The notes under the pieces: generated by a model
The model's input: the letters and a program-made list of their open reading frames with translations, nothing else
Told to the model about the DNA's origin: nothing
Databases searched by the model: none
Program-made: the position numbers and the translations under genes
Assembly (NCBI GenBank): GCA_964501985.1
Contig: CAZCVY010000006.1
Coordinates: forward strand, 5,781 to 69,780
Source of the DNA: Bog-366 sp964501985
GTDB taxonomy: Bacteria; Acidobacteriota; Terriglobia; UBA7540
Length of the DNA: 64,000 nt
Direction of reading: 5' to 3'
Part shown: piece by piece, positions 1-8,046 of the stretch
Position numbering within the stretch: position 1 is the stretch's first letter
Layout: each line of letters starts with the position of its first letter

Positions 1-291
1 GAGGCGCGAAAGCTTCGCGGGCGTGAGGCTACCGACGAAGTCGGTTAGCCGGCTCTTGGGGACGCTGACCAGGCCGTCGCAGGCAATCCAGCTCGGATGT
101 TTCAATCCATCCTCCGGCCCGACGTTGACCTCGGTTTCGAGCCCGTGGCCGTGTGTGAACACCGGAGCGCATACGACCGTGGGGAAGCGGGAATCAACGA
201 CGGTCTGGCGGCTAACCACGGTCATCACCCGTTGTTTCTTGGGGTCGCCGCCTCCGGGATGGCGCAGCAGATACAGATCTCCGCGCTTCAT
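1..291 (-). CDS. MazF/PemK-family mRNA interferase toxin, partial at window edge
   Basis: The reverse strand reads MKRGDLYLLRHPGG at the N terminus, followed by a short beta-rich body with VMTVVSRQTV, VVCAPVFTHG and HPSWIACDGLVSVPKSRL. This is the usual layout of MazF/PemK endoribonucleases: an N-terminal RGD(I/L)Y, a central TVV/CAP strand and a D-x-L-x-(S/T)-V strand. 97 codons are visible before the sequence runs out. Family members are about 105-120 residues, so only the last helix is missing. The ATG overlaps the stop of the upstream antitoxin gene by four bases (ATGA), so the two are translationally coupled. The predicted role is sequence-specific mRNA cleavage when the antitoxin is lost. 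The family call is firm; the target sequence cannot be read from the gene. Confidence 0.85.
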   Translation of the reverse strand, partial: MKRGDLYLLRHPGGGDPKKQRVMTVVSRQTVVDSRFPTVVCAPVFTHGHGLETEVNVGPEDGLKHPSWIACDGLVSVPKSRLTDFVGSLTPAKLSRL

Positions 292-542
292 CGTTTCTCC
301 CAGAGGTGGTCGAGCGACTGGTAGGCGAGCACATCCTGCATCTCGGCGTTCAGCTCGTCGGCAAAGCGGTTGATTTTCTCCGCGTCGCGGGCGTTCGCGG
401 CGGCGCGTTCGCGGTGGGAGAGATACCCGCGCAGCACATCGTCGACCACCGCCGACCGAGAACGCTCTTTTCCCGCCACCCGGTCGATGCCTCTCACGAC
501 TTCGCGCGAGAGGGTGAGGGAGGTTTTCAATTTCGTCTTCAT
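288..542 (-). CDS. Ribbon-helix-helix antitoxin (MazE-like partner)
   Basis: This is an 84-residue protein. Residues 1-45 (start MKTKLKTSLTLSREVVRGID) have the strand-helix-helix pattern of CopG/MetJ-type DNA-binding antitoxins, with an RSRSAVVDDVLRGYL second helix. The acidic, helical C terminus ending in LDHLWEKR is the likely toxin-binding tail. It lies directly upstream of the MazF-like gene with a 4-base overlap, so it is the antitoxin of a type II module. A TATAAT box lies only 7 bases before the ATG and a direct repeat (ATACTACC twice) overlaps it. This suggests autorepression and possibly a leaderless transcript. The partner assignment comes from context; the RHH fold comes from the sequence pattern. 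Confidence 0.8.
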   Translation of the reverse strand: MKTKLKTSLTLSREVVRGIDRVAGKERSRSAVVDDVLRGYLSHRERAAANARDAEKINRFADELNAEMQDVLAYQSLDHLWEKR

Positions 543-559
543 ACTACCATTATACTACC
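541..559 (-). promoter_or_regulatory. Promoter and direct-repeat operator of the toxin-antitoxin pair
   Basis: On the + strand ATACTACC occurs at 541-548 and 552-559, 11 bases apart, which is about one helical turn. On the - strand this gives GGTAGTAT twice with a perfect TATAAT at 554-549. Two RHH dimers could bind side by side here. I see no good -35 box at the usual distance. The -10 box sits so close to the ATG (position 542) that the mRNA would start at or next to the start codon. Confidence 0.5.
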
Positions 560-561
560 TT

Positions 562-667
562 CGGGAACCCTGGGACGGTCACTTCGTTACACTCGTTTTC
601 ACGCTGGTGGCGGCTGGAACCGTCGCGGTGAGAACTGGTCTAACGAGGTGACCGTCCTCGGGTTCCG
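562..667. repeat. Imperfect 106-bp palindrome
   Basis: The arm at about 562-589 and the arm at 640-667 are near-perfect reverse complements; the shared core reads TAACGARGTGACCGTCC, followed by GGGTTCC. The roughly 50-base middle is also partly self-complementary. There is no gene in it. It may be a small palindromic element or an extruding hairpin, and it lies upstream of the toxin-antitoxin promoter. Confidence 0.5.
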
Positions 668-752
668 TCCCCGGGCTCAATTTCAAAGAAGTGATGGGCC
701 CGGCATAGTGTACAGCGCCACGCCAAACTTGAACGTTCCGGGGCTCAGTAGT

Positions 753-831
753 GGTGTCATTTGGTGTGCCACGGCCATCTTGGCCGTGACCGTTCACGGG
801 CGGGACGCCCGTGGCACTTCCACATGACACC
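753..831. repeat. Nested palindromic intergenic element
   Basis: The outer arms GGTGTCAT (753-760) and ATGACACC (824-831) enclose two hairpins: GGCCA-TCT-TGGCC (773-785) and GGGCG-GGA-CGCCC (798-810). The flanking GTGCCAC/GTGGCAC arms also pair. It has the form of a dispersed extragenic palindrome. A similar word set (GTCAGGATGCCCGTGCC with CCATTTTGGCC) appears near 57322-57362. Confidence 0.5.
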
Positions 832-885
832 ACCCGGGGCTCAGATAAAGATGCCTTGACACTCGATGTCTGTTACAATGTTCCT

Positions 886-1608
886 ATGCGTTGCTCTCTT
901 GCCAACGCGGTTTTCTTGGCCTGCCTCTCAGTACCCTTGAGTTTATATGCGCAGCCTCGCGGTGGGGGTCATTCCTCATTTTCCAGGTCCGGCGGGGGTT
1001 ATCATAGCCACACGGTCGCGCCACGGCCGTTGGCTGGACGCGCCAGTTCCGGGACGTCGCATGCATCTTCTCTGAGGATTCCGTTTGCGCCCTTGACCGG
1101 CTCGTCCCTGATCAATCCCGGCGAGGCGTCATGTCTGCTCAACCCCTCCTTTGCGGGTTCCTATTATTGCCGCCAATATTTTCCCCGAGGCGCCTCCCTG
1201 GGATTTGAGCCCGTGTATCCGGGTTGGTTTCCGACGGTAGGATACGAGACGGATCAACCCGCGCCCTCGACTGCTGAGCCGGAGCAGGACTCTCAACTCG
1301 CGGCGCAGGTGGGGAACTTGGCAGGGGAAGTTGAGATGATGCGTGAGGACCAGGCGCAACGAGATTTGCGCGGCGCACCGGCGGCTCAGTCGCCTCGGGA
1401 AGCCGAAGAAAAGCCTCCCGCCACTCTCTTTGTGTACCGAGATGGCCACCAGGCAGAAGTCCAGAATTATGCCATCCTTGGCAATACGCTCTGGGTTTTT
1501 GCCGACAAGGCGACGCGGCGAGTTCCGCTCGCCGACCTCGACCTCGCTGCAACTCAGCGCGCGAATGAGGCACGCGGCGTCGACTTCGCAGCTCCAAACC
1601 AACAATAA
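886..1608 (+). CDS. Secreted protein of unknown function
   Basis: This is a 240-residue protein. I start it at ATG 886 because the next residues (RCSLANAVFLACLSVPLSLYAQ) form a clear Sec signal peptide; the reading frame stays open further upstream without one. The mature N terminus is Gly/Ser/His-rich (RGGGHSSFSRSGGGYHS) and probably disordered. A coiled or Gln/Glu-rich stretch follows around residues 125-170. The last 55 residues (FVYRDGHQAEVQNYAILGN, then a beta-rich tail with RRVPLADLDL) are compact. I recall similar short tails on other acidobacterial secreted proteins, but no function is known to me. It has no operon partner. A TTGACA at 856 is followed by TACAAT after only 12 bases, which is too close for a normal promoter. 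Confidence 0.65.
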   Translation: MRCSLANAVFLACLSVPLSLYAQPRGGGHSSFSRSGGGYHSHTVAPRPLAGRASSGTSHASSLRIPFAPLTGSSLINPGEASCLLNPSFAGSYYCRQYFPRGASLGFEPVYPGWFPTVGYETDQPAPSTAEPEQDSQLAAQVGNLAGEVEMMREDQAQRDLRGAPAAQSPREAEEKPPATLFVYRDGHQAEVQNYAILGNTLWVFADKATRRVPLADLDLAATQRANEARGVDFAAPNQQ

Positions 1609-1689
1609 ATCCACATTTGCAATTGGGATACAACGGGGCGGCTTAGCTCGGATTTCTCACGTGAAAATTCCTATACTGCAGTATGGCCG

Positions 1690-1948
1690 CTGCCTTCAGC
1701 CCCAACGGGGCGAACTAACAAAGCCCAGGCCAACGGCCTGGGTTTAGAGATGAGCCTTACCCCTGAGCGTTGAGCCCTGTAAGGGCGAACTACAGTCTGT
1801 CGCGTGGAGCGTGGCGCGCCCCTTCAGGGCTCCATCGCTCCTCCTTCTGCAAACCCAGGCCTTTGGCCTGGGCTTCGTTAGTCCGCCCCTTTGGGGCTCA
1901 AACCGGGACGCATCCTCGGGGCTCAAACCCGGATGCCTCCGCATCATC
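1690..1948. repeat. REP/BIME-like palindrome cluster
   Basis: A unit with two small palindromes, GCCCCAACGGGGC and CCCAGGCC-AAC-GGCCTGGG, lies at about 1696-1744. It recurs in inverted orientation at about 1853-1902 as CCCAGGCC-TTT-GGCCTGGG, then TTCGTTAGT and GCCCCTTTGGGGC. Partial copies (GCCCTGTAAGGGC near 1781, and a trailing GGGGCTCAAACC doublet near 1893-1930) fill the middle. This is the head-to-head layout of bacterial interspersed mosaic elements, which are often mobilised by REP-associated tyrosine transposases. No transposase lies in this window. Confidence 0.65.
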
Positions 1949-1968
1949 GATCTGGTGAGAAATGCGGG

Positions 1969-2766
1969 TTAGTACTGCTTCACGGAAACCACTTGGTCGC
2001 CGTCGAAGGTAACGAAGAGTACGTGCGGAGCGGTCCCGTAAATCCAATCTTCCTGCTCGACGCCGTCTCGAACTTCGCGCACACGGCGGTCCGGAGTGCC
2101 TTTGGCGGAAAGCACCGCATCTCGATCCATCCCTACCATGACCTCGTGATTCTTGATAGCCTCTTTGAACTTGGGAGGGAGGTTTGGCGAGTACAACTCG
2201 GTGGGCGCGTGCCGCTCGAAATCCAGCGTGCTCGAGAGGATCGTCTTAACCTGCGCGACGGTCAAGTCGGGAAGGGACTTACCAAAATCCACGGTGATGG
2301 ATGATCCGAATGCCGCGGCCTGGGGCTGTCCCGATGCAACCGGCGTGACTCCCATGCCCCCATCGATCTCGATGTGCTGGTACCACTTCTCGCGGGTCCG
2401 TCCGCCCCCGTTGACCTCAAAGGTGACCTGGTTCGACTTGAACTCAATTTTGGTGATCACGGCGGGCGCACCGGGCTGGATGGCCACCCCGTTCAAGTGC
2501 ATTTCCTTTTGGGCGGCCTCCTGGTCCAGTTTTCCCTTCGCATCCACCCGCACGCCTCTCTTCCCGCGAGGCAGCGGAACTTTGGTCACCGCCATTTCCC
2601 GGAGGAGACCGCGAATGATTTCAATGCGGGCGTTGCGATCCATTCCCTCTTTGGAAAAACCCAAGGGAATAACAAGGAGGGCGCTGGCCAGCCACAAGCC
2701 CCGCCATAGCCAACTCCGGGTGGCTCTTTCCCCGTGGCCGGAAGTCTCTGCACGCCAGCGAAGCAT
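1969..2766 (-). CDS. Membrane-anchored protein with SmpA/BamE-like C-terminal fold
   Basis: This is a 265-residue protein. A hydrophobic segment at about residues 19-38 (SWLWRGLWLASALLVIPLGF) is an uncleaved anchor or signal. The C terminus carries a GMDRDAVLSAKGTPDRR motif, then DWIYGTAPHVLFVTFDGDQVVSVKQY. This matches the 'G-M-x-x-x-x-V-x-x-x-x-G-x-P ... W-x-Y-G ... F-x-x-x-x-V' pattern of SmpA/OmlA (BamE) domains. The middle is unassigned. It is the last gene of a minus-strand operon, 5 bases downstream of the CPBP protease gene. A role in envelope assembly is possible but not shown. Confidence 0.6.
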   Translation of the reverse strand: MLRWRAETSGHGERATRSWLWRGLWLASALLVIPLGFSKEGMDRNARIEIIRGLLREMAVTKVPLPRGKRGVRVDAKGKLDQEAAQKEMHLNGVAIQPGAPAVITKIEFKSNQVTFEVNGGGRTREKWYQHIEIDGGMGVTPVASGQPQAAAFGSSITVDFGKSLPDLTVAQVKTILSSTLDFERHAPTELYSPNLPPKFKEAIKNHEVMVGMDRDAVLSAKGTPDRRVREVRDGVEQEDWIYGTAPHVLFVTFDGDQVVSVKQY

Positions 2767-2771
2767 GGGAC

Positions 2772-3734
2772 TCAGTCCTTTTTCGACTCTTCCTCGAGGG
2801 GGGCCGAAAAAATTGTGATCGGCGGGTCCGGCGCCAATAGTTCCGCAGGACCAAATACCAGAGCTTTCATTTTATCACTCGTATAGATGCTTTTTGTAAA
2901 CGACACGTACACGATCGCGACCAAAATAACGCCCGTAACCAGCAAGCCGCCTTCCGGCCCATAATCGCCTCCGGTCAGCCATACGGGACCGCCCACGCGC
3001 GCGGTAAGAACGCTGGCTGGAACGACTAAGCCACTCACGGGCAGTCCCAACAAAAAGCCCAGGAGATAATTCCAGATGAAGTGCATCCCGATGGGCATCC
3101 ACAAAGAGCGGGTCCGCAAGTAGGCGACGGCGAAGGGAACTCCGATCAGAGCGGTGTTGAGGGTGGACACCCACGTGCTGTGCGGGTTGGAGAGATGGGC
3201 AATGCCGAACAATGTGGAAGTGGCAATAATCGCCCCCGCTGGAGTGATGGACTCCGTCAATCGCTGGAAGGGATACCCGCGAAAAATGGCTTCCTCATTG
3301 ACCGCCGCCAAGGCGAACACGGCGAATGCGAAGAATCCCGACCGCGCCATCGGATGCGGAGAATAGAAGAAGTGGGCAAATCCGCAAGTTCCCTCCAGCC
3401 CGGTTGCGAGGAATAGCATGACCGCGCCCACCAGCAGGCCGCGGCTCAGTTCCCTCCACCACCGAGGGTGGAACGCCAGGCCCACGGAACCCAGGGACCG
3501 TCGATCGAAAACCGCCGTCATTAGCTTGAATGAAGTGAGGACTGCTAACAACGTTGCGAGGGATTGCCAAAAAAGCGCGGCAAACAAACTGGGATGGGCC
3601 TTCCCGCTGAGGAAGATGACTCCCACGACTTCCGCAGCAACGATGAAGGCAACGAACAGCAGGACGACAGAAAGAAAGAATCGCCAGATAGGACGGAGGC
3701 GGTTACCCACAAGGAAGACTTCGGCCGAATTCAT
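2772..3734 (-). CDS. CPBP (CAAX-like) intramembrane metalloprotease
   Basis: This 320-residue polytopic membrane protein has the three signature motifs of the CPBP/ABI family in order. These are NEEAIFRGY (the glutamate pair and arginine, about residue 145), FGIAHLSNP with the metal-binding His (about 178), and HFIWNYLLGF with His and Asn (about 218). The active site would sit inside the membrane. Members process prenylated proteins or act in bacteriocin immunity and maturation; the substrate here is unknown. GGAGG lies 4 bases before the ATG. The start overlaps the stop of the GHMP kinase gene by 4 bases, so the two are co-translated. Confidence 0.85.
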   Translation of the reverse strand: MNSAEVFLVGNRLRPIWRFFLSVVLLFVAFIVAAEVVGVIFLSGKAHPSLFAALFWQSLATLLAVLTSFKLMTAVFDRRSLGSVGLAFHPRWWRELSRGLLVGAVMLFLATGLEGTCGFAHFFYSPHPMARSGFFAFAVFALAAVNEEAIFRGYPFQRLTESITPAGAIIATSTLFGIAHLSNPHSTWVSTLNTALIGVPFAVAYLRTRSLWMPIGMHFIWNYLLGFLLGLPVSGLVVPASVLTARVGGPVWLTGGDYGPEGGLLVTGVILVAIVYVSFTKSIYTSDKMKALVFGPAELLAPDPPITIFSAPLEEESKKD

Positions 3735-4759
3735 CGCGCCTCCACGGCGCGTTCGACCTGATCGGCGTGAACTTCCAGGCCGGTCCTGGAGATGCCGAAG
3801 TTAATGATCTGCCCCCCCATTTGGACCAGGGCGTCTTCCACGGCAGGCTTGGTGCCCGGGCGAACCATGAAGACCACGCATCCGCCGCCCCCGGCTCCGC
3901 AGACCTTGGCGGCCATGGTTCCCTGCTTGCGCGTATGCTCAATCATGCGGTCGATCTTGGGGGTGGAAATACCCTTGAAGTTGCGTTTGCGATTTTCCCA
4001 CTCGAGCGCCAGCAACTCCGCCACGTCATTCCAGTCCCGCGCCAGCAACGCTTCCCGCATCTGGCTGGCGATGGTGGTAATCTGATCGAAATTCTTGAGG
4101 ACGGCCTCGTCGTTGTCGATGTGGGATTTCATGACCTCCCAGTTGTTGATGGCGGAATTGCGCGGCTGTCCCGTGTAGCAGAGCACAAATCGCTTTTCCA
4201 CGTCGGCGAAGGGCAAAGGCAGGCGCTCCACTTTTACGCCGTCGCGCTCCAGATGGACCGAGTTGGCGCCCCCGTAAAGCGCGGGGAAGTAGTCCTGCCA
4301 ACCCGTGGGCACGCGGATGACAATGGCTTCCACGTTCTTGGCAATTTCCAGGATTGTGGCGCGGGTGCAACGCTTGCCCGTGACCCGCGCCAGGCCCCCG
4401 CACAGGGCGATATTCAACGCCGAGGAACCTCCCAGTCCCGCGCCCGCCGGCACCTGCGAACTGGTCTTGATGTTCAATCCGCGGCGGGGTTCAAAGAACA
4501 TCACCAGTTCCCGCAGCAAGGGCAATTGCGACTTGCCGAGGGAGAGGTCGGTGAGGTTTTCCCAGCTTTCCTTAAGCCCCTGGTCCTGCGACGTGAGGAC
4601 GATGCGCCGGTCCGCACGCGTATCGATAACACATGAGGCATAGCACCGGATTGCAATATTAACTGTTTGAGCTCCGGGATGAAAAAGGTAAAGCGGCCAG
4701 ATGTCCACAGTTCCGCCGGCCAAATCAACTCGGGCAGGCGCTTTTGCTTCAACGCGCAT
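3731..4759 (-). CDS. GHMP-family sugar kinase
   Basis: This is a 342-residue protein. The N terminus (MRVEAKAPARVDLAGGTVDIW) is the GHMP motif 1 as found in heptose-7-phosphate, fucose and galactose kinases. Motif 2 (PAGAGLGGSSALNIALCGGL, about 104-123) is the glycine-rich ATP phosphate loop, and motif 3 (KVCGAGGGGCVVFM, about 290-303) is near the C terminus. All three are intact. The opening 'ARVDLAGG' favours a sugar kinase over mevalonate or homoserine kinase, but the sugar is not readable. There is an SD-like GAGG before the ATG. It heads the operon with the CPBP protease and the SmpA-like protein. Confidence 0.8.
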   Translation of the reverse strand: MRVEAKAPARVDLAGGTVDIWPLYLFHPGAQTVNIAIRCYASCVIDTRADRRIVLTSQDQGLKESWENLTDLSLGKSQLPLLRELVMFFEPRRGLNIKTSSQVPAGAGLGGSSALNIALCGGLARVTGKRCTRATILEIAKNVEAIVIRVPTGWQDYFPALYGGANSVHLERDGVKVERLPLPFADVEKRFVLCYTGQPRNSAINNWEVMKSHIDNDEAVLKNFDQITTIASQMREALLARDWNDVAELLALEWENRKRNFKGISTPKIDRMIEHTRKQGTMAAKVCGAGGGGCVVFMVRPGTKPAVEDALVQMGGQIINFGISRTGLEVHADQVERAVEAR

Positions 4760-4803
4760 GATGACCTCTTCAGAAGTGGATTAAGAACTCACGTAAGAGC
4801 AGT

Positions 4804-4981
4804 CAGCTCTCAGCTTTCAGCATTAAGCTAAGGCCCCCCGCGTGGCGCCGGCTTCCGGGATCCGTTGGGCATTGTTGGAGTCCGAAAATCGGAGCCTCAC
4901 CTGCCCCCTCCTTCGCTTGAGAGAAGGGCTCCGGATGGAAGAGGTTGAGCTGAGAGCTGATTGCTGAAAGCTCATTGCTGT
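4804..4981. repeat. Pair of inverted heptamer-phased repeat arrays
   Basis: The left array (4804-4831) reads as 7-mers: cagctct, cagcttt, cagcatt, aagctaa. The right array (4947-4981) is the reverse-complement type: gagctga, gagctga, ttgctga, aagctca, ttgctgt. The spacer of about 115 bases is non-coding. The right array contains the stop codon (4974-4972) of the pilin-like gene. It is one member of a repeat class seen at about ten loci in this window. Confidence 0.7.
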
Positions 4982-5355
4982 GCTACCTGCATCGTCTCAT
5001 CAATCGTCAGAGTCGGCCAACCGGCTTTGGCGGGCTCCGCGGGCACGGCGGTAATCTTGAAATGTTGGCCATCGTCCACTTCCGCAGTGTAATTGTAGCC
5101 GCGCCGGTTCGCGCCGGAAAACGTAATCGAGCCATCCTGCTGGAGTTCATCGACTGAGGCGTACGACCCGTGGCTTGCCAGATTCATCCTCTCGGCTTGG
5201 CCGATGGCGACCAGATCGCTCTTTACGCCCACCACGTCGATGACTTCTTTAGGCGCCTGCCCCGCCGTCGGCCCCTGGGAGAACTGCGATTTCATTACAA
5301 ACCAGATAACCGCCACCACTATTAATAATCCCAGGATGCTTCCTGCTGTTTTCAT
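4972..5355 (-). CDS. Small single-pass membrane protein, pilin-like
   Basis: This is a 127-residue protein (MKTAGSILGLLIVVAVIWFVMKSQ). One N-terminal transmembrane helix is followed by a small periplasmic domain whose pattern (VKSDLVAIGQAERMNLASHGSYASVDEL, then RRGYNYTAEVDDGQHFKITAVP) resembles the soluble part of minor type IV pilins and pseudopilins. There is no classical prepilin cleavage site (no G before the F-T-L-I-E motif), so it is not a typical pilin. I prefer ATG 5355 to the upstream GTG because AGGAG sits 5 bases before it. It is divergent from the FAD oxidoreductase gene. Confidence 0.6.
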   Translation of the reverse strand: MKTAGSILGLLIVVAVIWFVMKSQFSQGPTAGQAPKEVIDVVGVKSDLVAIGQAERMNLASHGSYASVDELQQDGSITFSGANRRGYNYTAEVDDGQHFKITAVPAEPAKAGWPTLTIDETMQVAQQ

Positions 5356-5504
5356 AAACACTCCTGTCCAGGGTTGGTCGGAAGGTCGGCCCTATTTTGA
5401 CGCCATGTGCGCGCGGATGCAATAAGTTAGGGTTTTTTCTCGGCCGCAAGCAAGCTAAGATGTCGGCCAGCGCAGTCCGTGTGAATTTCACGATTGGAGG
5501 CGGC

Positions 5505-6665
5505 GTGGCAGACACAGCCGATGTGGTCATCGTAGGCGGAGGGATTGTGGGCGCCAGCATTGCATACCATCTCGCTGAAGCCGGCTCCACAAACGTCTTC
5601 GTCCTGGAGCGGGAGCCGCACCTGGGCCGTGGCTCAACGGGTAAGAGCATGGGCGGTGTACGCGCGCAGTTCTCCACGGAGATCAACATTCGCCTATCGA
5701 TCTACGCCCTCGATTTCTTTGCCCGATTCGAGGAAGCCACCGGTTGCCCGGGCGGCTATCGTCCGCAGGGCTACCTGTTCGTCGCGACGAATGAAAAGCA
5801 CCTGGATTATTTGCGCGCCAATTACCAACTGCAAGTCGCGTGTGGGGTGAAGACGGCGGAGCTGCTTTCGCCCGCCGAGGTTCTCCGCCGCATGCCGCAC
5901 TTGCGTTCCGACGATATCCTGGGAGGCAGCTTCAGTTCCACCGACGGTTTTGTGGATCCCTACAGCGTCATGACGGGCTTCATGCAACGCGCTACGGAAA
6001 GAGGCGTGCGCTTGTGGAAGGGAGCGGAGGTCACAGCAGTTTCGCAGGATGGCAGGGGAATTGCGGGCGTCGACACCACGCGCGGCCAAGTGGCAACGCG
6101 CACCGTGGTGAACGCCGCCGGACCCTGGGCGGCCCAAGTGGCTGCGCTGGCCGGAGTGGAGTTGCCCGTGCAACCCCTGCGTCGAATGTTAGTTCCCACC
6201 GAGCCGTTCCCTCTCATCGCGCGCGAAGCACCCATGACCATCGATATGGCCACCGGCTTTCACTTCCGCCCCGAGGGGCTGGGAGTGCTGCTCGCCTGGA
6301 ACGATCCGGAAGAGACTCCAGGCTTCAACCTGAATTTCGATCCGGCGTTCATCGAGAAAATTCTTCTGCGCGCGGTCGACCGCGTTCCGTGCTTTGACGC
6401 GCTGGAAGTAAATCCCAAACGCGCGTGGGCCGGCCTCTACGAAATGACTCCCGACCATTACCCCATCCTCGGGCCGGTGCCGCAAGTCCCCGGATTGTTT
6501 CTCGCCAATGGCTTCAGCGGCCATGGCGTGATGCACTCACCCGCCACGGGGAAGGTCCTGGCAGATTTGATCCTGCGCGGCCACTCCGATCTGATTGACG
6601 CTCACGCTCTCGACCTGGCCCGCTTCGCCGAAGGCCGGCTGATTCATGAGACCGCTGTGCTGTAA
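5505..6665 (+). CDS. FAD-dependent oxidoreductase of the DAO / glycine-sarcosine oxidase family
   Basis: This is a 386-residue protein. The N-terminal Rossmann motif VVIVGGGIVGASIAYHLAEAG is followed by LEREPHLGRGSTGKSMGG, typical of the DAO superfamily (glycine oxidase, sarcosine oxidase and dimethylglycine dehydrogenase-like). The C-terminal WAGLYEMTPDHYPILGPVPQ, then FLANGFSGHGVMHSPATG, is the second FAD-contacting segment and is strongly conserved in this group. I choose GTG 5505 because GGAGG ends 4 bases upstream and the flavin motif starts right after it; the upstream ATG at 5460 would add 15 residues with no SD. It probably oxidises a secondary amine or amino acid; the substrate is unknown. 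Confidence 0.8.
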   Translation: MADTADVVIVGGGIVGASIAYHLAEAGSTNVFVLEREPHLGRGSTGKSMGGVRAQFSTEINIRLSIYALDFFARFEEATGCPGGYRPQGYLFVATNEKHLDYLRANYQLQVACGVKTAELLSPAEVLRRMPHLRSDDILGGSFSSTDGFVDPYSVMTGFMQRATERGVRLWKGAEVTAVSQDGRGIAGVDTTRGQVATRTVVNAAGPWAAQVAALAGVELPVQPLRRMLVPTEPFPLIAREAPMTIDMATGFHFRPEGLGVLLAWNDPEETPGFNLNFDPAFIEKILLRAVDRVPCFDALEVNPKRAWAGLYEMTPDHYPILGPVPQVPGLFLANGFSGHGVMHSPATGKVLADLILRGHSDLIDAHALDLARFAEGRLIHETAVL

Positions 6666-6777
6666 TCGCGGCGATTGCGTGGTCCCGGGTTTCGCCTGAC
6701 GCTCCGTCGGAATCTTCCGACTCGCAAGGTGCTAGAATAGGTCCCCGAAAATCAGAGTCAGCAGGAGGAACCCTGGT

Positions 6778-8013
6778 ATGGCAACACGACGTGTATTTAT
6801 AAAGAAGGCTTTGGGCGGTTCGGCCGCTCTAGCCGCATATGGACTTTTTCCCTCCGGCCGTGTGTTGGGAGCCAACGACCGCATCCGCATCGGACTCATC
6901 GGCGCAGGCGGGCGCGGAACGGCAATCTTCAAGACAGCCTTGAAATGCCCCAACGTGGAGGGCGTGGCCGCCGCGGACATCTATACCCGCCGCCTCGAAA
7001 AGCTGAAGGCGAGCATCCCGTCGATCCAAACGTACGGTGATTTTCGCAAATTGCTTGACGACAAGAGCATTGACGCAGTTCTGATTGCCACGCCCCAGCA
7101 CTTGCACGCACTGCACTTCGTTCCGTCTATTCACGCGGGAAAGGATGTCTACCAGGAAAAAACGATGGCGTTCAATCCCGACCACGCCAAGCGCATGCGC
7201 AAAGCGCTCAAGGGCTCGGGACGCGTGGTCGCGGTCGGCATCCAATCCACCAGTTCGACGGCCATCCCCAAAGTACGTGAATACCTGCAGCCTGAGCGCA
7301 TGGGCGTGATCACGCAACTGCACACTTTCCACTACCGCAATGCTCCCTATGGCGGCTGGAAGCGCGAAATTCCCGCCGACTGTGACCCCCAGCACGCGGA
7401 CTGGAAGGCCTTTGAAGGCGAGGCGCAAGACTATCCGTTCGATCCCAACCGCCTGATCAACTGGCGCTTTTTCTGGGACTACTCCGGAGGGAACGTTTTT
7501 GAAAACATGGTGCACCAGGTGGGATTCTGGTTCAAACTCCTCGATCTCAAGATTCCGCAAAAGGTAACGATGGTGGGGGCCAACTACCTTTCGCCCGACA
7601 TGCAGCCCCCCGACACCATGGACGTGAGCATGATTCAACAGGAAAAGATTCTCTTTACGTGGAATTCCATGTTCGGCAATAACCTGATGGGTGAGGGCTA
7701 CGACCAGGTGCTCGGCAATAAGGGGACGATCGTTCGCGACGATAACGACAACGTGCGCTACCTTCCCCAGGAGAGAAAGTCCGCGGCCCCGAGCATGGGC
7801 GAAGCGGCGGGAAAAGCTCCGGACATTGTCGGCGCGGGTGACTCCACCTTGCTGCATATGCAGAATTTCTTCGACTGCATGCGCAGCCGCAAGGAAACCG
7901 ACTGCCCCTTCGAGCTGGGCTTCCGTGCTGCGATCACCTGTCGCATGGCGGTGGATTCCTACCGGCAAGGTCGAACTCTGAGTTGGGACGACGAAAAGGA
8001 AGAAATCGTTTAG
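6778..8013 (+). CDS. Tat-exported Gfo/Idh/MocA-family oxidoreductase
   Basis: This is a 411-residue protein. The N terminus (TRRVFIKKALGGSAALAAYG) is a twin-arginine signal. The NAD(P)-binding motif is IRIGLIGAGGRG, and VLIATPQHLHALHFVPSIHAGKDVYQEKTM contains the family's (E)K-P-like active-site region, here EKT instead of EKP. A GGNVFENMVHQVGFWFKLL segment carries the catalytic-region His. Export before NAD binding implies folding in the cytoplasm with cofactor, as in related periplasmic sugar oxidoreductases. AGGAGG lies upstream of the ATG and a TAGAAT -10-like box sits at 6733. The DhaK-like kinase gene follows at 33 bases, so the two probably act on the same carbohydrate pathway. Confidence 0.85.
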   Translation: MATRRVFIKKALGGSAALAAYGLFPSGRVLGANDRIRIGLIGAGGRGTAIFKTALKCPNVEGVAAADIYTRRLEKLKASIPSIQTYGDFRKLLDDKSIDAVLIATPQHLHALHFVPSIHAGKDVYQEKTMAFNPDHAKRMRKALKGSGRVVAVGIQSTSSTAIPKVREYLQPERMGVITQLHTFHYRNAPYGGWKREIPADCDPQHADWKAFEGEAQDYPFDPNRLINWRFFWDYSGGNVFENMVHQVGFWFKLLDLKIPQKVTMVGANYLSPDMQPPDTMDVSMIQQEKILFTWNSMFGNNLMGEGYDQVLGNKGTIVRDDNDNVRYLPQERKSAAPSMGEAAGKAPDIVGAGDSTLLHMQNFFDCMRSRKETDCPFELGFRAAITCRMAVDSYRQGRTLSWDDEKEEIV

Positions 8014-8046
8014 GAGAAAAAGCGAACCCTGCTGATGGAGCAACGC

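Noticed and set aside
856..879. TTGACA and TACAAT before the secreted hypothetical gene
   Set aside because: Only 12 bases separate them; a functional spacer is about 17.
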